10,752 nucleotides of DNA, taken from the NCBI GenBank assembly GCA_004335635.1, contig QAXH01005568.1, positions 2,025-12,776 on the forward strand, given 5' to 3'. The position numbers were made by a program, and so were the translations under genes. Below the pieces are notes generated by a model. That model saw only the letters and a list, made by a program, of their open reading frames with translations, made no database searches and was not told the DNA's origin. Below are positions 1-8,528 of the stretch, piece after piece (within the stretch, counting starts at the first letter, position 1; each line of letters opens with the position of its first letter). Source of the stretch: Chloromonas sp. AAM2. Its lineage: Eukaryota > Chlorophyta > Chlorophyceae > Chlamydomonadales > Chlamydomonadaceae.

Positions 1-1
1 G

Positions 2-3000
2 GGGGCATGGGCGGGGGCAGGCGCGCCCCGCTCCCGCACCCTAGCTGACATCGCCGCCGCCAACACCGCCAATGCAGCCGCCAGCCGGGCAGCCACCAAC
101 AGCCCTCCTTCCTTTCCCACATTCCGCAACGTGCCACGCCCACCAACCATCCTTGCACCTACCGGTGCAGCAGTGGCAGGAGCGGGAACGGGAGCGGGAG
201 CGGATGCGGGGCCGGGGCCGGCGTGGCTACAGCCGGCCTTGGCTGCAGTTGAGCAGCTGCTGGAGCGGCGGCAGCTGGTCCCGCACCAGTTGGCGTTTGT
301 GCTGGGGTCGCTGGAGCGGGCAGGGGCGCCATTCGCACCTGGACTGTTGGATAAGGTGACATCATCTCACACAATCATCATCTCACACAATTTGCGTGCG
401 GGCATGCCGGTCCCTTCCTTCCTCTCCTTTTTGTGTCCCTTCCTTTTCCTGTCCTCTTCTAGCCTCAAATCCCCCCTCCCCCCCCCTCCGCCGGTTTTCT
501 GTCCCTCTCCTTTTTCCCATCAAAAGCAACCTCCAGGAGTTGTGTGTGTGTACATGCTGCTCCTGTGTGTGGGCTCCGCACCTGATAGCACCCATGAGTA
601 ACTGTCAACCCTGCTCCCTGGTGCTCCAGGTCCTGTCGTGCTTCCAGACCCAGCTGCCCTCAGCTACCACTGGCGACGCTGTGCTAGTTCTGGCTAGCGT
701 GGCCCGGCTGGGGCACGTGACCAGCTACACGTGGATGGATGATGTCATTGAGGGGTGGATGATGCACAGGCTGGACACGTGCACGGCCAAGGAGCTAGCA
801 ACGGTGAGGATTGGGGCAGGCTGCGGTACGGTGAAGTGGGGAGGGGAAGGAGGGGAGGGGAGGGGATGGGCAGGGCACTTTTTGGCCCCGGCTAAGCACC
901 TTTGACTAATGTAATGCGTTTGTACATTGGAATCATATTTGACTTTTGTAGCCCCAGGAAAAAAAACAGATTCTTAGTAGTGAATAGCATAGTAGTATGG
1001 AGTAACAGCAAGAACAGTATTCTTCTACAATTAATTGTTGTGCAATCAATTTTGTGGCATGCAGATTGGCTGGTCTCTCGCCCGCCTGCACCACCGGCCC
1101 TCCCCCGAATTCCTAACCTGCCTGATCGACGCCGCGGAGTCCCAGCTGCACGCAGCCACGGCTGACAACCTGGCAACGATCACGTGGTGCATTGCTGAGC
1201 TGGCGCCAGACGCGCCGGTCACTCTTTTCCTGGACGCTTTGTGTGAGGAGATGCGGCCTAGGCTCAGTGAGCTGGCGCCCAGGGATTTGGTATCACTGCT
1301 AGCGGCTATGGCCAGGTGTGAGGGTTAGGGTTAGGTGATGGTGGGAAATTCGATTAGCGTTGGCATTACCCAACTGGCGCTCAGGGTTTTGGTGTTAGGG
1401 TAAGGCTAGGGTTAGGTGCGGATCAGCTTGGGGTGAAGATGCTCTGGGGTCTGGGTTAAGTACTGGACCTGCACGGCCGAGGGTCAGGGTAAGGCTAGGG
1501 TTAGATGGACCAGCGCGGCCGAGGATCAGAGTCTTAGACTGGGTGTGTAGGTATCCTAGACTGACCTACAGACTTCCTAGTGTATCATAGAACTGGGGAG
1601 GTGCACATCCGTGTTGGCAGGTAAAAGAAAGGATCGATGCGTGGCTCTTGCCACACCCTGTCTTTCTGTGTTCTGCTTGCTTGCTTGCTTGCTCGTTAGC
1701 TGTTAGCTGTTTCTGTTTGTTGGTTTGTTGGTTTGTTGGTTGGTTTGTCACACGATGTACACCATATCACACCCTGTCACACCCTGTGTCCACCTGGTGT
1801 GTGCTCACCCAGGCTGCGCTACCAGCCGTCTGCTGACTGGCTGTCCGAGTGGCTACGGGTGGTGGACTGCCATCTGGCATTCATAGATGGAGAGGTACGT
1901 TTCCAATCACGACATTTGATCACTGGCTTTCTATGCAGCATGGTGATGACGCTTCATGGTCACCAGAAGCGGGTACCGTGGGTGGAAACGGGGACTGCAG
2001 TTGAACCATGATAAGCTATGTAACGATGAAAATGATGATGAGAAACGGGGATGTTTGGGCCACCTCCCGCTTCCTATCTGCCTCCCGCCTCCCGTTCCCC
2101 GGCCCCAAAGCAGCAGAGCTGACAGTCGACCCTGGCCTGAATCATGTCCGTCCCTCGTTGCCTTGACCTCCTTTCCGCAAAGCTGCTACCTGGCCCACTA
2201 GCAATGCAAGTATGATGACGTTCTATGTGAATTCTCGGTCAGAGTGGGAATAGGTTAGGTAGCTGGTTGGGGGCACGTGTGTCGGTCTGTGTTGAAAATG
2301 AAAAGAAACGGCAAGAAATCCACTGTGGGTGTGTTGGCCGTGGCAATGCCCATACCTGTCATGTGACCGGCATGGCGATGCGCGGCTCTCGGTCAGAGTT
2401 TTTGTTCGATACAGATGTCAACCGACACTCACTCATTCACTGGTTGTGCATCAAATAGGCTTCTGCAGCAGGGTACTTCATAGTCTTTTATGGTTTTTGG
2501 CGGGATTCCCGGATGGCATGGCTGGAGGTGTCCGGGGCCCTGCCCGGATCTCTGGCCCCAACTCTGACAATATTCCGAGCTTCCCGGATAACAATTTCAC
2601 ATAATTCAGAAACATGTTTTTGATCCGAAAATTATTATTGTGCATCACATGGTCTTCTGCTTTGAACGTCCCCGGTCTGAAGTGATCCGGGGCCCATGGA
2701 GAGCGACCCGTATTCCGCAAGCAGCAAATCCTCCCTGTCGTTCGTAGCCTTGACTTGCTCCGCACCGCCTTGATTTGGTGCATTGCACATTTCAGGGTTA
2801 CACTCAGATCGTCAGCGCTCTGGCCATGCTGGACGCGCGGCTGAGCAGCAGCGCGTGGTGGGACAAGTTCATGCAGCAGGTGGGACTCAAGGAGGCTGTA
2901 AGAAACGTTTTCTGGTAGACGATTGCAGTAAGAAACGTTTTCTGGTAGTTGATTGCAGTAAGAAACGTTTTCTGGTAGATGATTGCAGTAACAGAGATTG

Positions 3001-6000
3001 ACTTAGGCGGCTTCTTATAAGACATTGTGGCAATTCTTTTTTCTGAAGCGCTTTCGTGAAATGTGACACGCCATACGGTAATTCATGAGTCAGGCAAGGA
3101 CAGGTAGGAAGGACTGCATGCGGACGGCAATCCACAGCCAATCGTGATTTGCACGCGCCTGCCACATGCTGCAAACCACCTGACGGACCTTAAGCTGCAC
3201 GGCCTGTTCGGCGCACAGACCACCCCGCACCTGCTGTTGCCTTGGTCATGACATGACATGGAGCTGTATCCAACCTGTGGCAGCACTGCATGTGTGCAAG
3301 TGGCAATAATGGCACTCCAAAGTCAACCATTTTGCCACACAAGAGTGATGCCATTTTGAGCCAACAGCCACAATGTATGTCGCGAATTCTTCAACATATG
3401 TGAGGAAAGTTTGAAGGCTGACACTGATGGAAACTGCTTCCTTCCTTTTTGACACCATTTATGCAACTGATCCGTTTCTGTTCGTTTCAGATGTGCCGTG
3501 CTCTGCCCGCCATGGACCCGGAGAGCCTTGTGGCCCTGTCAGCGGGTCTGGTGTGCATGGGGGCCTCGCCGCCTGACGCATGGAAACATGCATTCACGCA
3601 GGCGGTGGAGAGGTGGGGCACAGGCATGCTTAGCTTTGCAGTGAACACTGTAATGCTGCATGGGCTACTCTACTCACTGTAGGACGCACTGTAGGACTCA
3701 CTGGCACTGCATGCTGGTGCATGGCTGTAGTGGGATCCGGCTGAAGTTGGGGGCTTTGTGTTGTAGACAGCTCAGAAGGCGCATTCTACCCGTGCCGCAC
3801 AGAGCTGTTGCATGTCTACCTGTGGTGCAGGGGGTGCTTTCATGTTTCACATGTCACCTGTAAAAAGGGAATGCTGTTGTGGTGCACAGATGCGTTTCAG
3901 TGCCGATCCCATTCGTTGCAGACAATGTATTGCGTCATCCCGGGAGTGGGGCGCCCCTTCACCCTCCCAAGCCCTGCCCTTCACGGCTCAGCAGGTACGG
4001 ACACTGGCCGCAGCACAACCCAGTGCAGAGTGGGACCAGGTAAGGCAACATGACACATGGCCCAAAGGAATCTGCAACACTGGTGGTCAACTGGAAGCGC
4101 CTCTACCCCTGGAACCAGGGACAGCCTATCCAGCTAAATGTCGTGAAGAAGACAAGGCGACTACCGTAAATACTTTATAGAATGCTGGCATAATCAATTC
4201 CTCATCCCGAAGAGAAGCAGAGTGACAAAGTGATTAAAACAAAGTGATTAAGCAGAGGTAGGCAGGCTCATCATGCCGCCTAGAAGCCCGTGGCCGAATG
4301 GAACAGCAGGTCCAGTGCCATAGGTGCGCTGCATGGCAGCACTCCTTGTCCATGGAAGCAGCTCAGGGGCACATGCCTTGGTCAACTAACTAAAGGTGGC
4401 ATGGAAGGTAAAAGGTCAAGCCCAGTGGGACCCTTCACCGGAGCCGTGTTAGATTGCGTGCCCGACGATGTATTGTGTTACGTTGACTGACTGGCAGTAC
4501 GGAGGGAGAGCATCTGTTGGTGTGCTGTTGTTTTGATGCGCGCAGCACGAGCTGCTGTTGGCCTCCCAGCTCTCCTTGAAGGTCCAGCCGGGGCCCCAGC
4601 AGGTGCTGGAGCTGGAGCAACGGCTGGCTGGGCTGGCAGCACTGGGCGGGCTGGGGCCGGAGCGGCTGGTGCGGCTGGTGGGCAGTCTGGCGGGACATGC
4701 GGCAGCAGCAGCCAAGGAAAACAGGTGGGTGCACGTGGGTGCACGTGCGTGCATGTGGGCGCACGTGGCTGCACGTGGGCGTGCAAACATTGTTCAACTA
4801 GGTGCTTTCTCCATGATCCTGGTATGGATAGCTGGTGCCCTGCGGATGCCATGTCATGATGAGTCACTCGTCCACCAGCTGCGCATTTGTGCAGCTATGG
4901 CGCTGGTGCATCGCATTCGCTTGCACATCCGTGCATGCCAGGATGGCAACATCAGCATGTCTCATTAACGTCACTGGTAGACTGTGCCCCGCATTCCGTC
5001 ACTCACGTCACCAGCAAAGTTGTGTGTATCACATGCGTGTGCAGGTTCGCCCCCATGCCGCGGCCTGCATGGTTGGGGGGTCCACTGGCGGAGGCGCTGA
5101 GGGGGGCACTGCCCGACCTGCCCATGATCCAACAGTCACAGGTAACGGACTTGCCATGGAATTACTATGACGAGCTTTGGAACTTGTCAACAGGCTACCC
5201 CATGGGGGCTGGGACCGCCCGGCCTTCTTACATATGCCCAACGGCGTCCCCTTTCTTGCTTTCTGCCAACAGACTTGAAATGGTTGCTTGCCTGCCCCGA
5301 GGTATACAAGTGGTACCAACAACACTGAACGAATAATACTAATAATGATACTAATACGAATAGCAAGATTTGATAAGAATGATATGAATAGCTGCCATAC
5401 CGGGCTAGTCAACTCCCTGAAATGCGAGCGTCCATTTGGTATGCTATGGGCAGGCGCCATGAAATGCTGACCTATGGGCCGACCTTCATCCGCTTGCATG
5501 CGTGTCCTTCAGATGGCCAAGGTCCTAGGGCAACTGGTGTCGGCACTGGATGCATGCGCCACCCTATACCAGAGCCCAGACACAAGCCTGGACACTGACT
5601 CAAACCCTAGCTCAAACCCTAGCTCAAACCCGAGCTCTGACGCTGCGAGTGATGGCGAGGTGGTGCAAGTGCTGGGTGTGAGGAGCAAGGACGGCGCGCA
5701 AAGCTCTGACGCTGTCGGCAGTGAAAATATGGACGAGGTGCAGGGCGTGGATGGTGCGAAGGGCGTGGGCGGCGTGGCGGGAGCGGGGCACGTGACGGCC
5801 GAGAGAGCGCCGGCTGAGCTGCGCAACCTACTGGCGTATCTCAGTGAGTCGGGCACTTGTCACCTCGTAAAGGTGTCGAGAACATACAGGTGTTGTGAAG
5901 CTTGTAACGCTCGACGAGTCAAACAGCCTGCTCTTGATTCTGTCACGTGGCGACAGTGACAATGGTGTGATTGAAGGCGCTGTCATTGACGCGCTGTCAA

Positions 6001-6045
6001 TATCACGCTAGGCTGAAGCAGCCACACTGGGGATGCTTACAAGCG

Positions 6046-6077
<32 letters not shown>

Positions 6078-6172
6078 ACATGGAGAGATTACAACTGGCG
6101 GGTCCACATGAACCGTGCTGCTGTGCGTCCTGTGCTGTGCTTGCAGGGGAGTTCTACCTGTTCAACAGCTGA
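2..6172 (+). CDS. OPR (octotricopeptide repeat) protein, 3' part, 11 exons
   Basis: Exons: 2-355, 630-803, 1065-1315, 1813-1894, 2796-2879, 3491-3612, 3922-4039, 4546-4724, 5045-5141, 5513-5843, 6147-6172. All junctions are GT-AG and the phases agree, giving about 605 residues with the 5' end missing. After an Ala/Gly-rich lead, residues from about 80 onward form helical repeats of about 37-38 residues. Examples are VLASVARLGHVTSYTW (exon 2), IGWSLARLHHRPSPEFL (exon 3), MARLRYQPSADWLSEWL (exons 3-4) and VCMGASPPDAWKHAF (exon 6). The pattern of a short helix, then R-x-P-P/S-x-x-W-L, is the degenerate PPPEW core of OPR proteins. Members of this family are nucleus-encoded factors that bind specific chloroplast or mitochondrial RNAs for stability, splicing or translation. 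Exon 10 ends in an acidic Ser/Gly-rich linker. No RAP domain is seen. No transit peptide can be judged because the N-terminus is outside the window. Exons 2-6 and 8-9 are firm, exon 7 is fair, and exon 11 is uncertain. The target RNA cannot be inferred. Confidence 0.75.
356..629 (+). other. OPR gene intron 1 with a pyrimidine-rich tract
   Basis: The donor AAG|GTGACA keeps phase 0 and the acceptor is CTCCAG. From about 406 to 520 the transcript strand is almost all C and T, including runs of C, which makes a long polypyrimidine tract well upstream of the acceptor. A (GT)n stretch follows near 540-551. Reading frame 2 stays open across the donor to 601, but the translation turns into low-complexity sequence there, so splicing at 356 is preferred. 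Confidence 0.7.
804..1064 (+). other. OPR gene intron 2 with a G-tract and an AT-rich island
   Basis: The donor is ACG|GTGAGG and the acceptor is CATGCAG. From 837 to 870 the transcript strand is a run of G blocks separated by single A or T bases, a quadruplex-capable composition lying just after the donor. From about 900 to 1055 the sequence changes abruptly to AT-rich, in contrast to the GC-rich exons on both sides. Confidence 0.7.
1316..1812 (+). other. OPR gene intron 3 carrying telomere-like repeats
   Basis: The donor is CCAG|GTGTGA and the acceptor is CACCCAG; together they restore an AGG codon (phase 2). Telomere-like G-strand sequence begins within ten bases of the donor, with TTAGGGTTAGG at about 1327-1337. 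The 18-mer GGGTAAGGCTAGGGTTAG occurs twice, at 1398-1415 and 1487-1504. Further on there are four TTGC units at 1677-1692 and a TTGGTTTG-type repeat at about 1718-1747. No coding signal was seen. Confidence 0.75.
1895..2795 (+). other. OPR gene intron 4 (901 bases)
   Basis: This is the longest intron of the gene, with a strong donor GAG|GTACGT and acceptor TTTCAG. Several short open frames on both strands cross it, but none shows a recognisable protein pattern or plausible composition. A 13-base direct repeat, TCTCGGTCAGAGT, occurs at 2233-2245 and 2387-2399. Nothing else in it could be identified. Confidence 0.7.
2880..3490 (+). other. OPR gene intron 5
   Basis: The donor is CAG|GTGGGA and the acceptor is CGTTTCAG, both phase 0. 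Reading on from exon 5 meets a TAG inside the first repeat copy, so the intron cannot be retained in frame. Apart from the 30-base tandem repeat listed separately, I saw no structure; the short minus-strand frames here look like chance. Confidence 0.7.
2898..2987 (+). repeat. Three tandem copies of a 30-base unit
   Basis: Units lie at 2898-2927, 2928-2957 and 2958-2987 and differ only at two positions around bases 22-23 of the unit. Each unit starts with the donor-like GTAAGA, contains the palindrome AAACGTTT, and ends in TTGCA so that the next G completes an acceptor-like TTGCAG. A fourth partial start, GTAACAG, follows. The array begins 18 bases after the exon 5 donor. The period is divisible by three, so an open frame runs through it, but not the frame of exon 5. 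Confidence 0.95.
3613..3921 (+). other. OPR gene intron 6 with two in-phase acceptors
   Basis: The donor is GAG-AG|GTGGGG (phase 2). Two acceptors fit the required phase: GTTTCAG ending at 3900 and GTTGCAG ending at 3921. They are 21 bases apart and would add or remove seven residues without a frame change. A further acceptor-like CAG ending at 3991 has the wrong phase. The region also contains short GGACGCACTG-like and CTCACTG repeats near 3675-3705, but no coding signal. Confidence 0.55.
4040..4545 (+). other. OPR gene intron 7
   Basis: The donor is CCAG|GTAAGG, close to consensus, and the acceptor is GCGCGCAG, which lacks a good pyrimidine tract. The phase is 0 on both sides. I saw no repeat array or coding signal in it beyond short chance frames. 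Confidence 0.65.
4725..4784 (+). repeat. Six 10-base repeats starting exactly at the intron 8 donor
   Basis: Units of the type GTGGGTGCAC repeat with a strict 10-base period at 4725, 4735, 4745, 4755, 4765 and 4775. The first unit is the 5' splice site itself (ACAG|GTGGGT). The overlapping CACGTG hexamer appears repeatedly and is a perfect palindrome. The array therefore offers a ladder of donor-like GTG starts downstream of the exon. Confidence 0.9.
4785..5044 (+). other. Rest of OPR gene intron 8
   Basis: Intron 8 runs from 4725 to 5044 and ends at the acceptor GTGTGCAG, which completes an AGG codon with exon 9 (phase 2). Open frames cross this part on the + strand, but their translation is rich in His, Cys and Met and unlike the flanking OPR exons. 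No other structure was recognised. Confidence 0.65.
5142..5512 (+). other. OPR gene intron 9 with an AT-rich patch
   Basis: The donor is ACAG|GTAACG and the acceptor is TCCTTCAG, phase 0. From about 5325 to 5390 the sequence is AT-rich with repeated AATA and GATA-type words, unlike the surrounding DNA. No coding signal was seen. Confidence 0.65.
5600..5635 (+). repeat. Three 12-base coding repeats (Ser-Asn-Pro-Ser)
   Basis: Copies at 5600, 5612 and 5624 of TCAAACCCTAGC encode S-N-P-S in the frame of exon 10; the third copy has one change (CCG for CCT). They sit where the helical repeats end and the disordered acidic Ser/Gly/Val-rich linker begins. The AACCCTAGC core is also the core of the telomere-like arrays in the introns of this window. 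Confidence 0.9.
5844..6146 (+). other. Proposed OPR gene intron 10 with (TTGC)8
   Basis: The donor CTCA|GTGAGT is a strong hexamer and the acceptor is CTTGCAG; together they restore an AGG codon (phase 1). The intron contains eight perfect TTGC units at 6046-6077. Alternative donors at 5873 (AAAG|GTGTCG) and 5890 (ACAG|GTGTTG), or no splicing at all with a stop at 5957-5959, remain possible. Confidence 0.4.
6170..6172 (+). other. Proposed stop codon of the OPR gene
   Basis: In the proposed last exon (6147-6172) the frame reads R-E-F-Y-L-F-N-S and then TGA. The joined C-terminus LLAYLREFYLFNS is a plausible helix end. I found no TGTAA polyadenylation signal, the usual one in Chlamydomonadales, within a few hundred bases downstream, which weakens the assignment. 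Confidence 0.35.
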
Positions 6173-6867
6173 CACGCACAAGCCTGTCATGCATGCGTGC
6201 ACGCACAAGTCATGCATTCCATTGCATGGTCTGATGTACCAGTGAGAGACCCACAGAGCTGGGTGATTTCATCAAGTGAGAACCAGACACAGTCATCAGG
6301 TTCATTTTACAGCGCAGCTCTCTTGCTCCTCACATGCTTTGGCTTGCCGGTTGACACAAGGTAGGCAAGGTAGGCAAGGCTCACCGCATGGGCGGAAAAA
6401 AGCAAGACCAGGCCAGTGCATGCGTACTGTGGATAGGCCTGTTATCGGCAGAACCGGTGCCACGTATGAGGACTTCCTTCCTGAGGACTTGCTCCTTGTT
6501 AGCTTTGGCCAGGCTAGGCATTCAGTTACAGGTATTGTCAGAGGTGGGAAAGCACTTGGTTGGTTGCTGAATTGATCACTTGAGTTGGTTACTAAGTTGG
6601 TCACTGGTACTTACAGATGTCCTTGTGCATGTTGCAGGCCGCAGTCCTTGTGCATGTCAGGTGCATGTTACTGATTTCTGGGGCTGGGCAGCACGTCCTA
6701 ACTAGCGATGAGTTGAATGTTGACAGTTGTTTCAAGTTGTCAATGACAACGAAAGACAGTTGTGTCAACAGGAGCAAGAGCTGGAACACTGCAAGGAAGC
6801 GGAGGAAGGGCAGTAGGGCCATTGTTTCATTGCTCGAGTGCTTTGATGTTCAGAGCGTGCTTTCCTT

Positions 6868-7203
6868 TTATTCAGACGCTTGAGGTTCAGTAGTCGCAAC
6901 TGGTTGAGTTATTAATTGAGTTCTGACATGATGCTTTAACACACGCACCTGGGGACGCGCACCTGGGGATGTGCACCTGGGGCACCAAAAATTGTCCCAG
7001 AACTGGCAAACTTTGGATGAATTTGGTATCAGAGGGCACAGGCTGGTAAACTTGAGCTTATACATGGTTGCTTCAGTGTTGAAGCCCCTGACAACGGCCT
7101 CCCAATCTGCCGCTCCCAGGATGCAATTAAGAATGGATAGCAGGGCAGACGGAGGTTGCGTCAATGGTTGCCTGCTGATGAAAGGCTTGAAATCAACTTG
7201 CAA
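6868..7203 (-). other. Unassigned open frame, possible decayed exon
   Basis: The upstream part of this frame (about 7056-7203 read on the minus strand) has a protein-like composition, with segments such as SALLSILNCILGAADWEAVV and RGFNTEATMYKLKF. The downstream part runs into the 14-base tandem repeat and looks non-coding. No start context, matching splice sites or family were recognised. It could be an exon of an unrecognised minus-strand gene, a fragment of a mobile element, or chance. Confidence 0.2.
6944..6985 (+). repeat. Three tandem copies of a 14-base unit
   Basis: Units at 6944, 6958 and 6972 share the core GCACCTGGGG and differ only at the unit edges. The array is in non-coding DNA. 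It overlaps a minus-strand open frame, which argues that this part of that frame is not coding. Confidence 0.9.
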
Positions 7204-7267
7204 GACGCCCTATGGGTCAGAAACGGCACGGGGGCAGAAATGAATCCTACAGACAGCGGTAGATTCA

Positions 7268-7643
7268 TCAACCGAACCTAAACCTTGTGCGATGATGGTG
7301 GTGACGCAAATGATCAGATTCACAACTCATCTCCATTGAACATGAAGAAGGACTTTGAAAATGGCGTTTTGTGAAACCCCAGAGCTCCGTTACCGAGCAG
7401 GCCTGCCGGAGTCCTTCTTCGGGCGTACGTTCGTGCTTCAGGAACAAGGACGGATACTGGGCAACCGATGCGCAAGGAAGGGTACAGCTAGCAGGGGAAT
7501 ATCTCAGCGTGGCCGTACAAAGTCGGACTTCTAGACCCATTCAACGGGTCAACCTAACAAGGTTCCTTACGGGGCGGGTTACGAGGACACCTAGAGTTGC
7601 TCTGACTTTAATGCGGGGTTTTACGGGCTGTCCAATCTGTTAA
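7268..7643. other. Zone of overlapping open frames on both strands
   Basis: Three frames are open here: minus 7268-7540 (90 residues), plus 7371-7643 (90 residues) and plus 7361-7534 (57 residues beginning MAFCETPELRYRAGLPESFF). They cannot all be genes. No known domain was recognised in any of them. The third frame is interrupted by several stops further on, as expected of decayed sequence. A mobile-element remnant is possible but not shown. Confidence 0.2.
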
Positions 7644-8361
7644 AGCCTTTCTACCGAAGCCATCGCTCCGTCCCATATCACCGGCAACTTAGCATGTCAT
7701 CTGCTTCCTGACAGCCTGGATCTCCCGTGACTTGCTGTTCTGAGGTGCGGATGCCTCCCAATCCCATGCACATCTCCGACTGCGGTCAGGCATGGCACAG
7801 TGACATACAGACGTGCATAAATTCTCCATGCGCTTGACATCTACATGACCACGACCCGCATCAATCAACAGTCCCATACAGACAGTCTGTACATGACACC
7901 AAGGGCCAAGCATGTCAAGCTGCATTCACTCTCCCATCCGCATGCGGCTGCATGTCACCATTCATCAATCGGCAGTGCCATACGCATCCACATGTTTGCA
8001 CACGCCAAGTCTGCCAGGAATCAAGCAGCACCTGCATGTGGCGCACGCAAGCAGCCATGCAACTAGGCATGCAGTGCTAGGCACTGAGCAGCACATGCCT
8101 TCAATACCAGCAGTGAGCCCCCAAAAACGATGTTTGCCAGTTCTGGGAAAATCCTGGGAATACCGCCATGAACCAGTGTTGGTGATGGGTGTTGCGATAA
8201 CAAGTTTTACGGTGCTCCAGTGCTGCAGCCCCATCAGTCTAGATGCTTCACAGTCACCTTCATCGACCCCTAAAAGCAAAGCATCAGCATGATGCCCCCG
8301 CCCATGAGAGTTCAACCCAGTGACCATCAAGGTCCAGCTGAGGACCGTTTCCCTTGAACGG

Positions 8362-8400
8362 CCCTAACCCTAACCCTAACCTTAACCCTAACCCTAACCC
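8362..8400 (+). repeat. Interstitial telomere-type array, (CCCTAA)6
   Basis: Six consecutive 6-base units run from 8362 to 8397, with one variant (CCTTAA at 8380-8385), followed by a partial CCC. On the minus strand this is TTAGGG. It lies 128 bases before the FMO start codon and runs directly into TTGCAG, an acceptor-like end at 8406, so it may sit in a 5' UTR intron or the promoter region. An open frame translating it as Pro-Asn repeats is considered spurious. Confidence 0.95.
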
Positions 8401-8495
8401 TTGCAGGATTTACTACAGATTTACAGGTCTACCAAGTCCAAGCACTACCGCGTTTGAAACGCCCTCCTTAAGTCATCTTTCCATGATCATTTTGC

Positions 8496-8509
8496 TTGTG
8501 CTTGTGCAG
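8496..8509 (+). promoter_or_regulatory. Possible 3' splice site just before the FMO start
   Basis: The sequence TTGTGCTTGTGCAG ends 19 bases before the proposed ATG and resembles an intron acceptor. If used, the first exon shown here would begin at 8510 and either carry 5' UTR or extend an upstream coding exon, because the frame is open back to this point. The ATG at 8529 gives the usual FMO N-terminus, so extension is not needed. Confidence 0.3.
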
Positions 8510-8528
8510 CCTACGCCCAGCTCAGACG

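Larger units (their letters stand above)
6173..8528. other. Region between the two genes, no recognised gene
   Basis: This stretch of about 2.36 kb separates the proposed end of the OPR gene from the FMO start codon. It contains short direct repeats (AGGTAGGCA near 6359-6380), a 14-base triplicate, a zone of overlapping open frames, CATG-rich sequence from about 7890 to 8100, and a telomere-type array. It must include the 3' UTR of the first gene and the promoter and 5' UTR of the second. I could not place a TATA box, transcription start or polyadenylation site with any confidence. Confidence 0.6.

Noticed and set aside
131..601. Reading exon 1 of the OPR gene straight on to a stop at 601
   Set aside because: The sequence after 355 is a pyrimidine tract and (GT)n; a good donor at 356 and exon 2 in matching phase explain the data better.
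2898..2987. Three 30-base repeats that could suggest a CRISPR array
   Set aside because: The units are directly adjacent with no unique spacers, and the setting is a eukaryotic intron.
2783..3001. Open frame encoding a 10-residue repeat (KKRFLVDDCS-type)
   Set aside because: It is in a different frame from exon 5, lies inside intron 5, and arises only because the repeat period is divisible by three.
5844..5959. Unspliced end of exon 10 with a stop at 5957-5959
   Set aside because: The residues after 5843 have a Cys/Arg-rich composition unlike the linker, and a strong GTGAGT donor stands at 5844; kept as an alternative, not excluded.
6450..6535. Segment TYEDFLPEDLLLV, faintly like the YxELTPEDI stretch of class II aldolase/adducin-fold enzymes
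   Set aside because: The match is about ten residues long, no other motif of that family is nearby, and no flanking exon structure was found.
7813..7827. A/T-rich CATAAAT as a possible TATA box for the FMO gene
   Set aside because: It is more than 700 bases from the start codon with no supporting elements.
8362..8400. A chromosome end
   Set aside because: The array has only six units and genes continue on both sides, so it is interstitial.
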